Below, piece after piece: positions 1-8,130 of a DNA stretch of 15,970 bases. Location: assembly GCA_031546805.1 (NCBI GenBank), contig JAVBJW010000066.1:1-15970 (forward strand). Reading direction: 5' to 3'. Positions within the stretch are counted from its first letter, which is position 1, and each line of letters starts with the position of its first letter. The notes beneath the pieces are model-generated. The model had not been told where the DNA came from. It worked only from the letters and a program-made list of their open reading frames with translations, and did no database searches. The DNA comes from Mesenet sp031546805. GTDB taxonomy: Bacteria > Pseudomonadota > Alphaproteobacteria > Rickettsiales > Anaplasmataceae. The position numbers and the translations under genes were made by a program.

Positions 1-542
1 GTCAATAAACGCTTTATAAGGTGGGCAAGAGCAGGTGTTTGGCAGATGATTTTTAACATTCTGGCAGTTGATCAAGATACAGAGTGGCTAATGATAGACT
101 CAACAAAATGCATCAGCATGTGCAAGAAAAAAATGTGGAAATTGGTAGACAAAAAGAAGAGCTGGGACGATGTAAATTCGAGCAAATTACATGCTGCTTG
201 CGATGCTCTTGGCAACCAACTGAGGTTTTTTGTTACTGCTGGACAAAAATCAGATTATGTAAAGGCTTTAGACTTAATAGATTGCAGATGTATGGAAGCA
301 CTGATTGCCGATAAAATGATATGATTGAAACTGCACAAGCTGTGAATGCTGAGCTATTTTCGCTCTGATAGAAAAATACCTCGAAACTACGATAAATATC
401 TATATAAAGAAAGGAATTTAATTGATTTAATAAACTCAAGCATTTTCGTAACGATAAATTGGCGATTTCTTTCTTATCATTCGTTCACCTTCATAGAATC
501 TATCTCTTGCTAAAATATATGTCGACACTGCATAGTGAGTAA
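1..542 (+). pseudogene. Decayed IS5-type (IS427-like group) transposase, truncated by window edge
   Basis: This is a transposase remnant already open at base 1 and broken by several frameshifts. In the first frame it reads VNKRFIRWARAGVWQ, then DTEWLMIDST (about 79-108). An HQHVQEKN segment follows in another frame, then SKLHAACDALGNQLRF and ADKM to the stop near 324. Past further shifts, RSDRKIPRNYDKYLYKER (from about 359) and LKHFRNDKLAISFL (from about 434) run to a stop at 540-542. These are the usual ordered blocks of IS5-group DDE transposases: the first Asp lies in IDST, the second in CDALGN, and the Glu region is normally ERHLIENFF. Here that last block has decayed to ERNLIDLIN, so the product would be dead even without the frameshifts. 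The left end of the element is outside the window, and no clear terminal inverted repeat is visible. Confidence 0.8.
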
Positions 543-559
543 ATGATAAACATTCCAAG

Positions 560-1060
560 ATAAAACTTGCCCTTCACACCTCACTAAACCATCATATTCC
601 ATATCGCTTTTAAAGAACTCTTTTCTACATGGTAACTGGGTGTTTTATTAACGTATCTTCTATCCATCTTATTATTTTATAGCAGTTACTTTCACTTAAA
701 CCATAATTTTAACTTATATGAAAATATGTTCTCTCAAATACTCCAATACCATATTTTCTTCACTCAGCTTGTTTTTTTACCTCCTTTGGCCTTCTTTTTC
801 TTATTTGATTCCCATAAAAGAGATGCATTTTGTTGAATTTTTACTCTGCTCAATTGTCGAAACTTTTCTTCTTCTATCTCTTTTACTGTTTCATACTTCA
901 CTTCTTGCTACACTCAAAACCTTTATCTTACCACTCTTATCATAGTTTCGAAAGTGGTCTAATGCAGCTTCTTTTTTGTTACCATCATTTATAACATCAA
1001 AATGACCTTTTCTCTCACATTCTGCGCATACTGTCTCTATAGCTAATAAAATAATTGAAT
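560..1060 (-). pseudogene. Decayed coding remnant of unknown family
   Basis: No intact gene is present, but the minus strand carries consecutive protein-like blocks in shifting frames. From about 1056 downward it reads ETVCAECERKGHFDVIND and then GNKKEAALDHFRNYDKSG. After a frameshift near 895 comes YETVKEIEEEKFRQLSRV, with a lysine-rich stretch to about 765. A further shift gives KLSEENMVLEYLREHI, then RWIEDTLIKHPVTM and EKSSLKAIWNMMV near 600. Charged, heptad-like amino acid use that resumes after each shift suggests an old gene, possibly mobile-element related, but I do not recognise the family. The plus strand here offers only a hydrophobic 75-aa reading (718-945), which looks like a shadow. 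The direct evidence is weak and the interpretation is inferential. Confidence 0.35.
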
Positions 1061-1129
1061 ATCTATTTGATTATTTGCTTCTGATATTATTATATAACTT
1101 TGTCAATTTAAGATTTTTAAATTATCAAA

Positions 1130-2596
1130 TTAATGCTCATATTGTTCAGTATAATCTTTAAATAAACCTTCGCTTGAACTAAAATATAACTTTATGTTGC
1201 CTATAGGACCATTTCTTTGTTTAGCAATGATTAAATCCGCAATATTTCTAATTTTTTCCATTTTTTCCTGCCAATCTCTATGCTTACTACTACCTTCATC
1301 TGGCTGTTTGCGTAGTTCATAATATTCCTCTCTATATAAAAACATTACTATATCAGCATCTTGTTCTATGCTTCCTGAATCACGCAAATCAGAAAGTTGT
1401 GGCCTTTTATCATCTCTTTGTTCCACTAAACGAGAAAGCTGAGATAATGCGATAATTGGTATGTTTAGCTCTTTAGCAATTGCCTTTAGACCTTGGGTAA
1501 TTTCTGATATCTCTTGTACTCTATTTTCGCTGCTTCTCTTTGTAGTTCCCTTTAGTAATTGCAGATAATCTATAAATACCACTCGTAAACTGTATAATTG
1601 ATATAGAAGCCTTATTTTTGTACGCAGGGCGCTGATAGATAGCGCTGGAGTATCATCTATTATAAGAGGGAGGTCTGATAATTTACTGCTAGTAGTTAGA
1701 AATTTACGTAATTCAAAATCACTTATTTTTCCTGTCAAGGCTTTATAATAACTTATTCCTGATTCTATAGTCATAAGTCTTGCTGTTAATTGTTCTGCTG
1801 ACATCTCAAGCGAAAAAAACCCTACATGTTGCTCAATTTCAGTATTTTTTTGTAGGGCCCTGCAAGCATTTAACGCCATGTTTAATGCAAACGCTGTTTT
1901 ACCCATTGAAGGTCTTGCTGCTAAAATTAATAAATCAGACTTTTGCAAACCACCTAGAAGCTGGTTTAAATCACGAAAGCCTGTTGTTATACCTAATAAT
2001 CCTGGATTATGTTTAACTAAATTTACTTTTTCAATAACTTCTGCTATTGAACTAGATAATTTTGTATAAGTTTTTTCAGCCTGTCCTTTAACTGCTAAAT
2101 TAAATAATTTTGTCATTGCTTGTTCAATTTGCATTTGAGCAGGGTTTTCAACATCATAACTATAGCTACTGTTTATGATATCTTGTCCAAGCCCAATTAA
2201 GCACCTTCTCAAATAAGCATCCCATATGATTTTTGCAATGCTATGAACATCAAGCGCTATACTTACTTTAGCTACAAGTTTTGCTAGATATTCTACTCCT
2301 CCACATTCAATAAACGCCAGATCCTGTTCAAGAAACATTTTTAAGCTTATTTCATTTGCAACAATACCACGCTTTCTTATTTTTATAATCTGCTCAAAAA
2401 TGCGTTGATGCAATGGTTCATATAGCGCTTCTACTTTCATAATGTCTTCTATAGTATCGCAGACTCTATTATTACGTATCATTGCTCCGATTAATATTTG
2501 CTCTGCTTCTATATTGTATGGAAGCTTGCATATCTCTTTTTCTATGTTTTTTGAAGTTTGATGTAATAAATCTATAGCTTCTATCACTTGTAACAA
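1130..2596 (-). CDS. dnaB: Replicative DNA helicase DnaB
   Basis: This is the hexameric 5'-3' helicase that unwinds DNA at the replication fork and works with primase and the polymerase III holoenzyme. At 488 aa it is of usual size. The N-terminal domain starts at LPYNIEAEQ (residues 25-33), after an ordinary 24-residue leader, and a helical linker covers about 170-200. The RecA-like domain has Walker A AARPSMGKT (226-234), the catalytic-Glu region FFSLEMS (260-266), Walker B VVFIDYLQLL (339-348), and the family signature around SQLSRLVEQRDDKRP and LSDLRDSGSIEQDADI (385-416). No intein or frameshift is visible. It is a single-gene minus-strand unit, divergent from the CheD-like gene, with 115 bp between the two starts. 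Downstream lie only the decayed sequences. The identity is secure. Confidence 0.97.
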   Translation of the reverse strand: MLQVIEAIDLLHQTSKNIEKEICKLPYNIEAEQILIGAMIRNNRVCDTIEDIMKVEALYEPLHQRIFEQIIKIRKRGIVANEISLKMFLEQDLAFIECGGVEYLAKLVAKVSIALDVHSIAKIIWDAYLRRCLIGLGQDIINSSYSYDVENPAQMQIEQAMTKLFNLAVKGQAEKTYTKLSSSIAEVIEKVNLVKHNPGLLGITTGFRDLNQLLGGLQKSDLLILAARPSMGKTAFALNMALNACRALQKNTEIEQHVGFFSLEMSAEQLTARLMTIESGISYYKALTGKISDFELRKFLTTSSKLSDLPLIIDDTPALSISALRTKIRLLYQLYSLRVVFIDYLQLLKGTTKRSSENRVQEISEITQGLKAIAKELNIPIIALSQLSRLVEQRDDKRPQLSDLRDSGSIEQDADIVMFLYREEYYELRKQPDEGSSKHRDWQEKMEKIRNIADLIIAKQRNGPIGNIKLYFSSSEGLFKDYTEQYEH

Positions 2597-2616
2597 TTTG
2601 TTTTGGTACTTGTTAT

Positions 2617-2629
2617 ATTATAGTATAAT
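2617..2629. promoter_or_regulatory. Overlapping divergent -10-like elements
   Basis: Between dnaB and the CheD-like gene a near-palindrome contains TATAAT on the plus strand (2624-2629) and TATAAT on the minus strand (2622-2617). Such an arrangement could serve divergent promoters for both genes. No convincing -35 box sits at the right spacing on either side, and AT-rich DNA yields such hexamers by chance, so this is tentative. Confidence 0.22.
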
Positions 2630-2711
2630 TTTTAGAATTGAAGGGAAATAATCTCTTAACATTTACCATTTTTATATTATTATTAATACTGATTTAGGTT
2701 ATGGATATACT

Positions 2712-4079
2712 ATGTTATATATTAATGGTACGCATTACGATAGGAATACAAATGTTAGTAATTTAATAGGTGCTATTAAAAGTCTTCCCTCTACGTTTTC
2801 AAACTTAGAAGAAAATGAATTCCATAATGGTTCTCAAGCTCAAGAAGTAGTTGCCAAGGAGATACGAAGGAAATTAGAATACCTTTCTGACAAAAATATA
2901 AAAGAGATATTACTATTACAAAAAAAGATACTTACTGAATTTCAAGGTAAATTTGATAATGAAGCATATATGGTAGCGCAAGGAGAGGTAGGGTTTTCCG
3001 CCAGTGAAAAAATTGGTACTGCTAATCTTACTCAGTGTGTAGGGTTAATAATCCACGATATAAAGAGCAAAAAGACAGCTCTTGCTCATATAGACATATA
3101 CGTATCTGAAAATGATCTGAATAATATTTTAAAGTATATGCCTATAGGGAATAAAAAAATTATTTTAATTGGAGCAATGAGTCAGGATTCTGAAATTGTT
3201 TCAAAAATATTGAAAGTAATACTAGATTATAACTATGATGTATATATAGATAACTCTAATATCTTTTCTGAAAAACAACCTACTGCAATTGTTGTTGATC
3301 CACTTGCTTTAACTGTACGTTATCTTACTCCAAAAATACAGAGAGAAAAACCTTTTGATCACTGTTCGACATCTCGGCTTCCAGTATATCAATATTTAGA
3401 AGGATGTGATAGAGGAGGATATGATAATATGGAATTTAATAATAAAATTGATATTGCCTTTGATTTAACTATTAATAAATCATATTTTCCTATAGAGGTT
3501 AATATGCCTTTCTTAAAAAACATATTTGATCTTGAGTATGTAAAATTAGATAAAGGTAAGGTTTTTTATAAGTTAGAGTTTGATGAACAACTTATTAACT
3601 CTTACATTAATAAATATAGTAAAATGGCTTGCAAAAATGGTAGAGCAAGTGCAATATCGCAGGCATGTGCAAATGAGAAGCTTTTAGGCATAATTGAATT
3701 ATATTACAATGCTATAAACAGCATGATCAGTGAAATAGCAAAATCTATACCAAAAGGCAAGCTAAAAGCAACTTTAAGAAATAATATCATTGAAGTTTTG
3801 GTAACTAAAAAAATTTTTATAGGGTCTGGTTCAGAGCATTTTAATCAACAAATGGTAGATTCTATAAAAAACGAACTGTCAAAATTTCCATCCAATGCTG
3901 CTAAGAGAGAGGTTAATGCAATACTAGAAAATCTTAGAGCACATGAAGTACCATATTCAATTGATCTTTGTGATATAAATAAATGCAAAAAATTACAAGA
4001 GTTATTTATTGAAAAACCACAACAGTTAGTTACTGAAGTTGCAACGGAAGAATTGGGTGGTATGTGTTTGAATAAGTGA
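2712..4079 (+). CDS. CheD-like putative glutamine deamidase domain protein, otherwise unknown
   Basis: A 455-aa soluble protein with no signal peptide or membrane segment. Residues 1-85 are helical and charged. Residues about 88-206 follow the order of CheD: a GEVGF start, then GTANLTQCVGLIIHD, then TALAHIDIYV, a glycine element LIGAMS (152-157) where CheD has GGASM, a helix, and two closing strands (DVYID; AIVVDPLALTVRYL). Cys109 and His126 are 17 residues apart and Thr103 is six before Cys109, the same spacing as the CheD triad I recall for Thermotoga maritima (Thr21, Cys27, His44). CheD deamidates receptor glutamines; the related CNF1/BLF1 toxin fold deamidates host proteins. Residues 210-455 are unrecognised, rich in Lys, Asn and Ile, and mostly helical at the end. 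There is no strong Shine-Dalgarno sequence. A role as a secreted effector acting on a host target is my inference; the triad is seen directly. Confidence 0.6.
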   Translation: MLYINGTHYDRNTNVSNLIGAIKSLPSTFSNLEENEFHNGSQAQEVVAKEIRRKLEYLSDKNIKEILLLQKKILTEFQGKFDNEAYMVAQGEVGFSASEKIGTANLTQCVGLIIHDIKSKKTALAHIDIYVSENDLNNILKYMPIGNKKIILIGAMSQDSEIVSKILKVILDYNYDVYIDNSNIFSEKQPTAIVVDPLALTVRYLTPKIQREKPFDHCSTSRLPVYQYLEGCDRGGYDNMEFNNKIDIAFDLTINKSYFPIEVNMPFLKNIFDLEYVKLDKGKVFYKLEFDEQLINSYINKYSKMACKNGRASAISQACANEKLLGIIELYYNAINSMISEIAKSIPKGKLKATLRNNIIEVLVTKKIFIGSGSEHFNQQMVDSIKNELSKFPSNAAKREVNAILENLRAHEVPYSIDLCDINKCKKLQELFIEKPQQLVTEVATEELGGMCLNK

Positions 4080-4244
4080 ACATAAGATACTTGCTAAACA
4101 CTAATATTACCATTTTAAGAGAGTAGCTTATATAAAATAATAATTTGTATTTTGCTATATTTTGCATCTTAAAGATAAATGTAGTATTTTAATTTCACTG
4201 TCAGTTAATTTTTGTCTCTCAGATTAAATATAAATTACTACATT

Positions 4245-5567
4245 TTATATCTTTATCGCTTGAGAAGCGAGTGTACACACTTTTTGAACACTTTGTGGAA
4301 TGCCTGGATGAAATACAATTAATTTAGAATTAGGAGTACTTTTCTTATTTTTTGTTCCATTACAAACTCTCCTAACTACTGTATCAGAACATGTAGTTTT
4401 CATGCTATAAAAAGGTGCCTGAGACTTTGATATACCGCTTGAGTTTGAATAGAACCACTCTTTTGTTGGAGTAATTGTTATTGTATATTTTGTTGATCCT
4501 TCACTGAGCCCAATAGCTTTTAGTGGTACACAAAACTGTGTATTTTGTATACCACTTCTAAGTCGCACTTTATCCACCTCACATTTTGTTATCACATGAT
4601 TTGGCTTATTGAATTTTACTTGCACTTGCTTATTATTGTTTTTTATACCTCTGGTTTTTTCTATTTTTGCTTGTTTTACATCATGGTGATTGATTTCTTC
4701 TGTAGCAGAACGTTTATGTGTCTTTGGTTTTTTTAATTCTTTAATTATTTGACTATTATCATGTCTTTTTACCTTATCATGTTGGCCTGTTGGCATTTTG
4801 ATAGATAGGTCAGGAGTTATTTGACTGGTAAGAAGAGAAGCAATAAAGTTTAGTAGTTTTTTCATATCATAACCTGTCTTTGTAGGATATGAAAATAAAT
4901 TTCGCTTTGCTAGATCTTGAATTGTAAGATCTAGTTTATTATTCTGTAAAATGTTTAGATGCATTTCACTTCTTTCTTTAAAAATAACTTTAATTACTTG
5001 CAAAAGTTCATTTAAAAGACATTTAGCATTCTTAACTTCCTCACTATTTCCAAATTTATTTGCAACTGCTATTGCATCAAAAGCAAGCATGATTGCTGTT
5101 TTACCATTGTTATCCTGGTGATTAATAATATATTGTATTTCCTTACAGTATAAAAACTCTAAGCAGTGTATGTGCCTGTTCATGATTGCCAGCATCAATG
5201 CATTATAACCTGATATATGATTCTTCACAGTATACGAGAAATCACGAATATTTTGATCATCTGTTAATTTTCCCGGAATATTATAAAAAAATTTTAAGCT
5301 ATTTTGATGACCATTTCTAGCTGCATACATAACTGCAGTCATGCCATCCTTATCTTGAATGTTGAAACCTGCTATATCAATTTTTTCTTTTTGGCATAAT
5401 AGTTTCACTATATCAGGCCTATCTTGTATTATTGCATGCATTAACGCAGTTTTACCGCTTTCATCTTGCTTTTTTTGCTCTGCAATAATTTGAATATTTT
5501 GCTTTTTCAAAAAATAATCTTTTATGGCCTCATTGTTTGCTATTTTTACTAAAGATATCAAATTCAT
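4245..5567 (-). CDS. Ankyrin-repeat protein, candidate type IV effector
   Basis: A 440-aa protein. The N-terminal half has ankyrin repeats: ESGKTALMHAIIQDRPDIVK (from 36), DKDGMTAVMYAARNGH (72-87), SGYNALMLAIMNRHIHCLEF (119-138) and a partial DNNGKTAIMLAF (152-163). A helical segment follows (165-250). The linker at 262-320 is strongly basic, with LKKPKTHKR (278-286) and KQAKIEK about 12 residues later, resembling a bipartite nuclear localisation signal. The C-terminal part (about 325-435) is Ser/Thr-rich with several cysteines and resembles nothing I know. There is no signal peptide. Ankyrin proteins of Anaplasmataceae are often type IV secretion substrates, and some (AnkA, Ank200) enter the host nucleus; the same role here is inference. 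It is a stand-alone minus-strand gene with 253 AT-rich bases upstream of its start. Confidence 0.8.
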   Translation of the reverse strand: MNLISLVKIANNEAIKDYFLKKQNIQIIAEQKKQDESGKTALMHAIIQDRPDIVKLLCQKEKIDIAGFNIQDKDGMTAVMYAARNGHQNSLKFFYNIPGKLTDDQNIRDFSYTVKNHISGYNALMLAIMNRHIHCLEFLYCKEIQYIINHQDNNGKTAIMLAFDAIAVANKFGNSEEVKNAKCLLNELLQVIKVIFKERSEMHLNILQNNKLDLTIQDLAKRNLFSYPTKTGYDMKKLLNFIASLLTSQITPDLSIKMPTGQHDKVKRHDNSQIIKELKKPKTHKRSATEEINHHDVKQAKIEKTRGIKNNNKQVQVKFNKPNHVITKCEVDKVRLRSGIQNTQFCVPLKAIGLSEGSTKYTITITPTKEWFYSNSSGISKSQAPFYSMKTTCSDTVVRRVCNGTKNKKSTPNSKLIVFHPGIPQSVQKVCTLASQAIKI

Positions 5568-5820
5568 AATATTAATATATTAATTACAGTATTTAATATT
5601 ATAGATAAAGTGTTAATATATCAAGTAAAATTAATATATTGATATTTATGCTAATTACAACACAATTTATTAATTGTATCTAGCGGTTGCCGTAAAATTA
5701 TTGATGCTGAATTTTTCCAATATCCGCATGTATAAACAGCCCAATTAATAAAATTATAGGCTTATGTCTATGTTTTGATATGTTTCAAAAACAAATCCAA
5801 AAAACATTATACTTAACTGG

Positions 5821-6018
5821 TTAAGCCTCATGCTCTTCAATCCACATTGATTGTATCGCTTCAAGTATTTTTTCATTGCAGTAGCTTGGATTATCGTTGA
5901 ACCCTTGTAAAGTCATTACCATCTCCTTGAGTTTAGTAAACCTAATATTCATCACATCTTCATTAGGGTATTTTTCTTCTAGAGCAATAACTATATCTTC
6001 TATATCAACCCATCTCAT
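5821..6018 (-). CDS. iscX: Iron-sulfur cluster assembly protein IscX
   Basis: A 65-aa protein, the normal size of IscX (YfhJ). It begins MRWVDIEDIVIALEEKYP and contains VRFTKL-like NIRFTKLKEMV, the acidic-aromatic LQGFNDNP, and the family ending NEKILEAIQSMWIEEHE. IscX is a small acidic protein that binds IscS and iron and modulates cluster assembly on IscU. I chose the ATG at 6018 because an upstream in-frame ATG at 6129 would translate through the tRNA-Leu gene and add 37 residues foreign to the family. It is the last gene of a minus-strand run, 16 nt after the tRNA. It lies away from any visible isc operon, since no iscS, iscU, hscA or fdx is in the window. Confidence 0.9.
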   Translation of the reverse strand: MRWVDIEDIVIALEEKYPNEDVMNIRFTKLKEMVMTLQGFNDNPSYCNEKILEAIQSMWIEEHEA

Positions 6019-6034
6019 TATACTTAACCCTAAA

Positions 6035-6122
6035 TGGTGCCCACGGGGAGACTTGAACTCCCAAGGTCGCAATAACCCACGGATTTTAAGTCCGCTGCGT
6101 CTACCGATTCCGCCACACGGGC
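6035..6122 (-). tRNA. tRNA-Leu(UAA), CCA encoded
   Basis: On the minus strand a class II tRNA starts GCCCGTGTGGCGGAAT, has the Leu-type D loop (TCGGTAGACGC), an anticodon loop centred on TAA within GGACTTAAAATCC, a long variable arm (GGGTTATTGCGACC), T loop TTCAAGT, and 3' acceptor GTGGGC plus A plus encoded CCA (6035-6037). The acceptor stem has two G-T wobbles. It lies 10 nt from rpsD and 16 nt from iscX, so it is probably cut from a common transcript by RNase P and 3' nucleases. The A36-A37-A38 sequence after U35 fits recognition by MiaA and then MiaB. Confidence 0.95.
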
Positions 6123-6132
6123 ATATCAAACA

Positions 6133-6747
6133 TTATCTTGAATAGAACTCAATAACTAAATTAATTTCCATATTATTTGGATAAGGAATTTCAGTAAACT
6201 TTGGTACCCTCAAATATTTTATTGAACACTCGTTAACATCTACTTCAAAATAAGATGGAGCACCGTGTTCCTGTGATTGTATCGAAGTAAGTACTATTGG
6301 AAGACTTTTTGCTCTTTCTCTAATCTTTACTGTATCACCTGGTTTAACCCTATAACTACCAACATTTACTACCTTATCATTAACAGTAATATGCTTATGA
6401 GATATAAATTGTTTTGCTGCGAAGATTGTTGGAACAAGTCCAGAATTATACAATACAGCAGTTAATCGTGATTCAAGTATACCAGCAAAATTATCAACCA
6501 CATAACCTCTCTTGTTATATGCTTCCATAAATATGTTGCGTAACTGCCTACTAGATATAGCATAATAAAACTTAAACTTTTTATGCGCAGCAAACTGCTT
6601 GCCAAAATCAGAAAGCTTCTTAAAACCAAGAGTACCATGTTGCCCAGGTGGATATTTACGTGTATTAACTGGGTCCTTAGCTCTACCCCATAAACTTACA
6701 CCAAGCCTGCGGCTCATCCTATATTTTCTTCGTATTATAGTTGTCAT
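6133..6747 (-). CDS. rpsD: 30S ribosomal protein S4
   Basis: A 204-aa protein of standard length. It nucleates assembly of the 30S body by binding 16S rRNA. It opens with MTTIIRRKYRMSRRLG and WGRAKDPVNTRKYPPGQHG, the family N-terminal region without zinc cysteines. The S4 RNA-binding domain covers about 93-150: ESRLTAVLYNSGLVPTIFAA, then HKHITVNDKVVNVGSYRVKPGD. It ends in the typical NMEINLVIEFYSR. It is 54 bp downstream of miaB and 10 bp upstream of tRNA-Leu, all on one strand, so co-transcription is likely. No anomalies are visible. Confidence 0.97.
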   Translation of the reverse strand: MTTIIRRKYRMSRRLGVSLWGRAKDPVNTRKYPPGQHGTLGFKKLSDFGKQFAAHKKFKFYYAISSRQLRNIFMEAYNKRGYVVDNFAGILESRLTAVLYNSGLVPTIFAAKQFISHKHITVNDKVVNVGSYRVKPGDTVKIRERAKSLPIVLTSIQSQEHGAPSYFEVDVNECSIKYLRVPKFTEIPYPNNMEINLVIEFYSR

Positions 6748-6801
6748 AAAACATTGAATCCTAAAAACTTAGGTAAAGTATCATATTTTTACATTTGTGT
6801 G

Positions 6802-8130
6802 TCAACTTGTTTTTATTATACTGTCTCCAATTAAGCTATTTTGATTGGCTGCTGATATCTTAATATTTATTATTTTACCATAGCATTCATTTTCAGAATC
6901 ATAAATGCAAACAGACTGCATATATGCAGTTTTACCAATAATTTGATCTTTATATTTACCCTTTTTACCATCAAACAATACAGGCATGGTTTGACCTACT
7001 GTTTTCTCATTGTATTCTAATTGTTTTTTATTGATCAGTTTTTGTAGTTGTAACAAACGTTCAGACTTTATTTCCTCAGGCACTTGATCCTTACGTTCTG
7101 CACCAGGTGTACCAGGTCTTGGGCTATATTTAAAGCTATAACTTTGCGCAAATTCAACTTTTTCAACTATTTTCATTGTATCTTCAAAATCTTTTTCTGT
7201 TTCTCCAGGAAATCCAATGATAAAGTCAGAAGAGAATGCTATATCAGATTTTAACTTGCGCAGGTTGTGAATAATATCTAAATAATCAAGCACAGTATGT
7301 TTTCTATTCATAGAATGTAATATTCTATCTGAGCCTGATTGTATAGGTAAATGCAAAAACGGCATAAGCTTAGGCTCTATTTCATGAGCTTCATATAGAG
7401 TTTGGTGCATATCTTTTGGATGAGAAGTTGTATAACGAATACGTTCTAATCCTTTGATTTTAGCTATATGACTAATTAATTCACCAAGTGTCCACGACTT
7501 TCCATTACATTCACCATGATAAGCATTAACGTTTTGCCCAAGTAATGTAATCTCCTTGGCGCCATTATCAACTAATTTTAATGCTTCACGAAATATTTCA
7601 TTTACTGGCCGTGAATATTCTGCACCACGAGTATAGGGGACAACGCAAAAAGTACAGAATTTATCACATCCTTCCTGAATAGAAAGAAACGCAGACACTC
7701 CCTGACATTTCTCATCATTTTGTAATTTATCAAACTTGGATACTTCAGGAAAATCGATATTAATTACTCGACCTTTGCCACGTTCTGCTTTTACTATGAG
7801 TTCTGGTAGCGTATGTATACTTTGTGGACCAACTACAATATCAACAAATGGTGCCCTACTGAAAACCTCTTCTCCTTCTGCTTGTGCTACACAACCAGCA
7901 ACAACTATTGTGATATCCTTCTTTTTTTTTAATACATGAACTTGCCCAAGTTCTGAATACAACTTTTCTGCTGCTTTCTCACGTATATGACAAGTATTGA
8001 GTATAATTAGGTTAGCTTCCTGTATATTTTCAACAACAGTGAATCCAAGTGGCTTAATTACATTTTGCATGAGAATAGAATCATAAACATTCATTTGACA
8101 GCCATATGTCTTCACATATAAACCTCGCAT
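6802..8130 (-). CDS. miaB: tRNA-2-methylthio-N6-dimethylallyladenosine synthase MiaB
   Basis: A radical-SAM methylthiotransferase that turns i6A37 into ms2i6A37 in tRNAs reading UNN codons. It is 442 aa. The MTTase N-terminal domain carries the three cysteines of the auxiliary [4Fe-4S] cluster: Cys11 (KTYGCQMN), Cys47 (ILNTCHIREKA) and Cys80 (VAGCVAQAEG). The radical-SAM CxxxCxxC is at 155-162 (EGCDKFCTFC), followed by VPYTRGAEYSRP. The core contains LLGQNVNAYHG, FLHLPIQSGSDRIL, MNRKHT and DFIIGFPGETE. A TRAM-like domain occupies about 375-440. The start MRGLYVKTYGCQMN is typical of the family. It heads the minus-strand block miaB, rpsD, tRNA-Leu(UAA), iscX; its own cofactor needs make the nearby iron-sulfur genes notable. 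Confidence 0.97.
   Translation of the reverse strand: MRGLYVKTYGCQMNVYDSILMQNVIKPLGFTVVENIQEANLIILNTCHIREKAAEKLYSELGQVHVLKKKKDITIVVAGCVAQAEGEEVFSRAPFVDIVVGPQSIHTLPELIVKAERGKGRVINIDFPEVSKFDKLQNDEKCQGVSAFLSIQEGCDKFCTFCVVPYTRGAEYSRPVNEIFREALKLVDNGAKEITLLGQNVNAYHGECNGKSWTLGELISHIAKIKGLERIRYTTSHPKDMHQTLYEAHEIEPKLMPFLHLPIQSGSDRILHSMNRKHTVLDYLDIIHNLRKLKSDIAFSSDFIIGFPGETEKDFEDTMKIVEKVEFAQSYSFKYSPRPGTPGAERKDQVPEEIKSERLLQLQKLINKKQLEYNEKTVGQTMPVLFDGKKGKYKDQIIGKTAYMQSVCIYDSENECYGKIINIKISAANQNSLIGDSIIKTS

Noticed and set aside
718..945. 75-aa hydrophobic plus-strand reading frame
   Set aside because: It has no ribosome binding site or recognisable domain, and it lies opposite the decayed minus-strand remnant, whose blocks look more protein-like.
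5812..5825. Palindrome CTTAAC-TG-GTTAAG at the iscX stop as a terminator
   Set aside because: The loop would be only 2 nt, the stem is AT-rich, and no T run follows directly on the minus strand.
6019..6129. N-terminal extension of iscX from an upstream ATG at 6129
   Set aside because: The extension is translation of the tRNA-Leu gene and has no similarity to the IscX family; the ATG at 6018 gives the normal family start.
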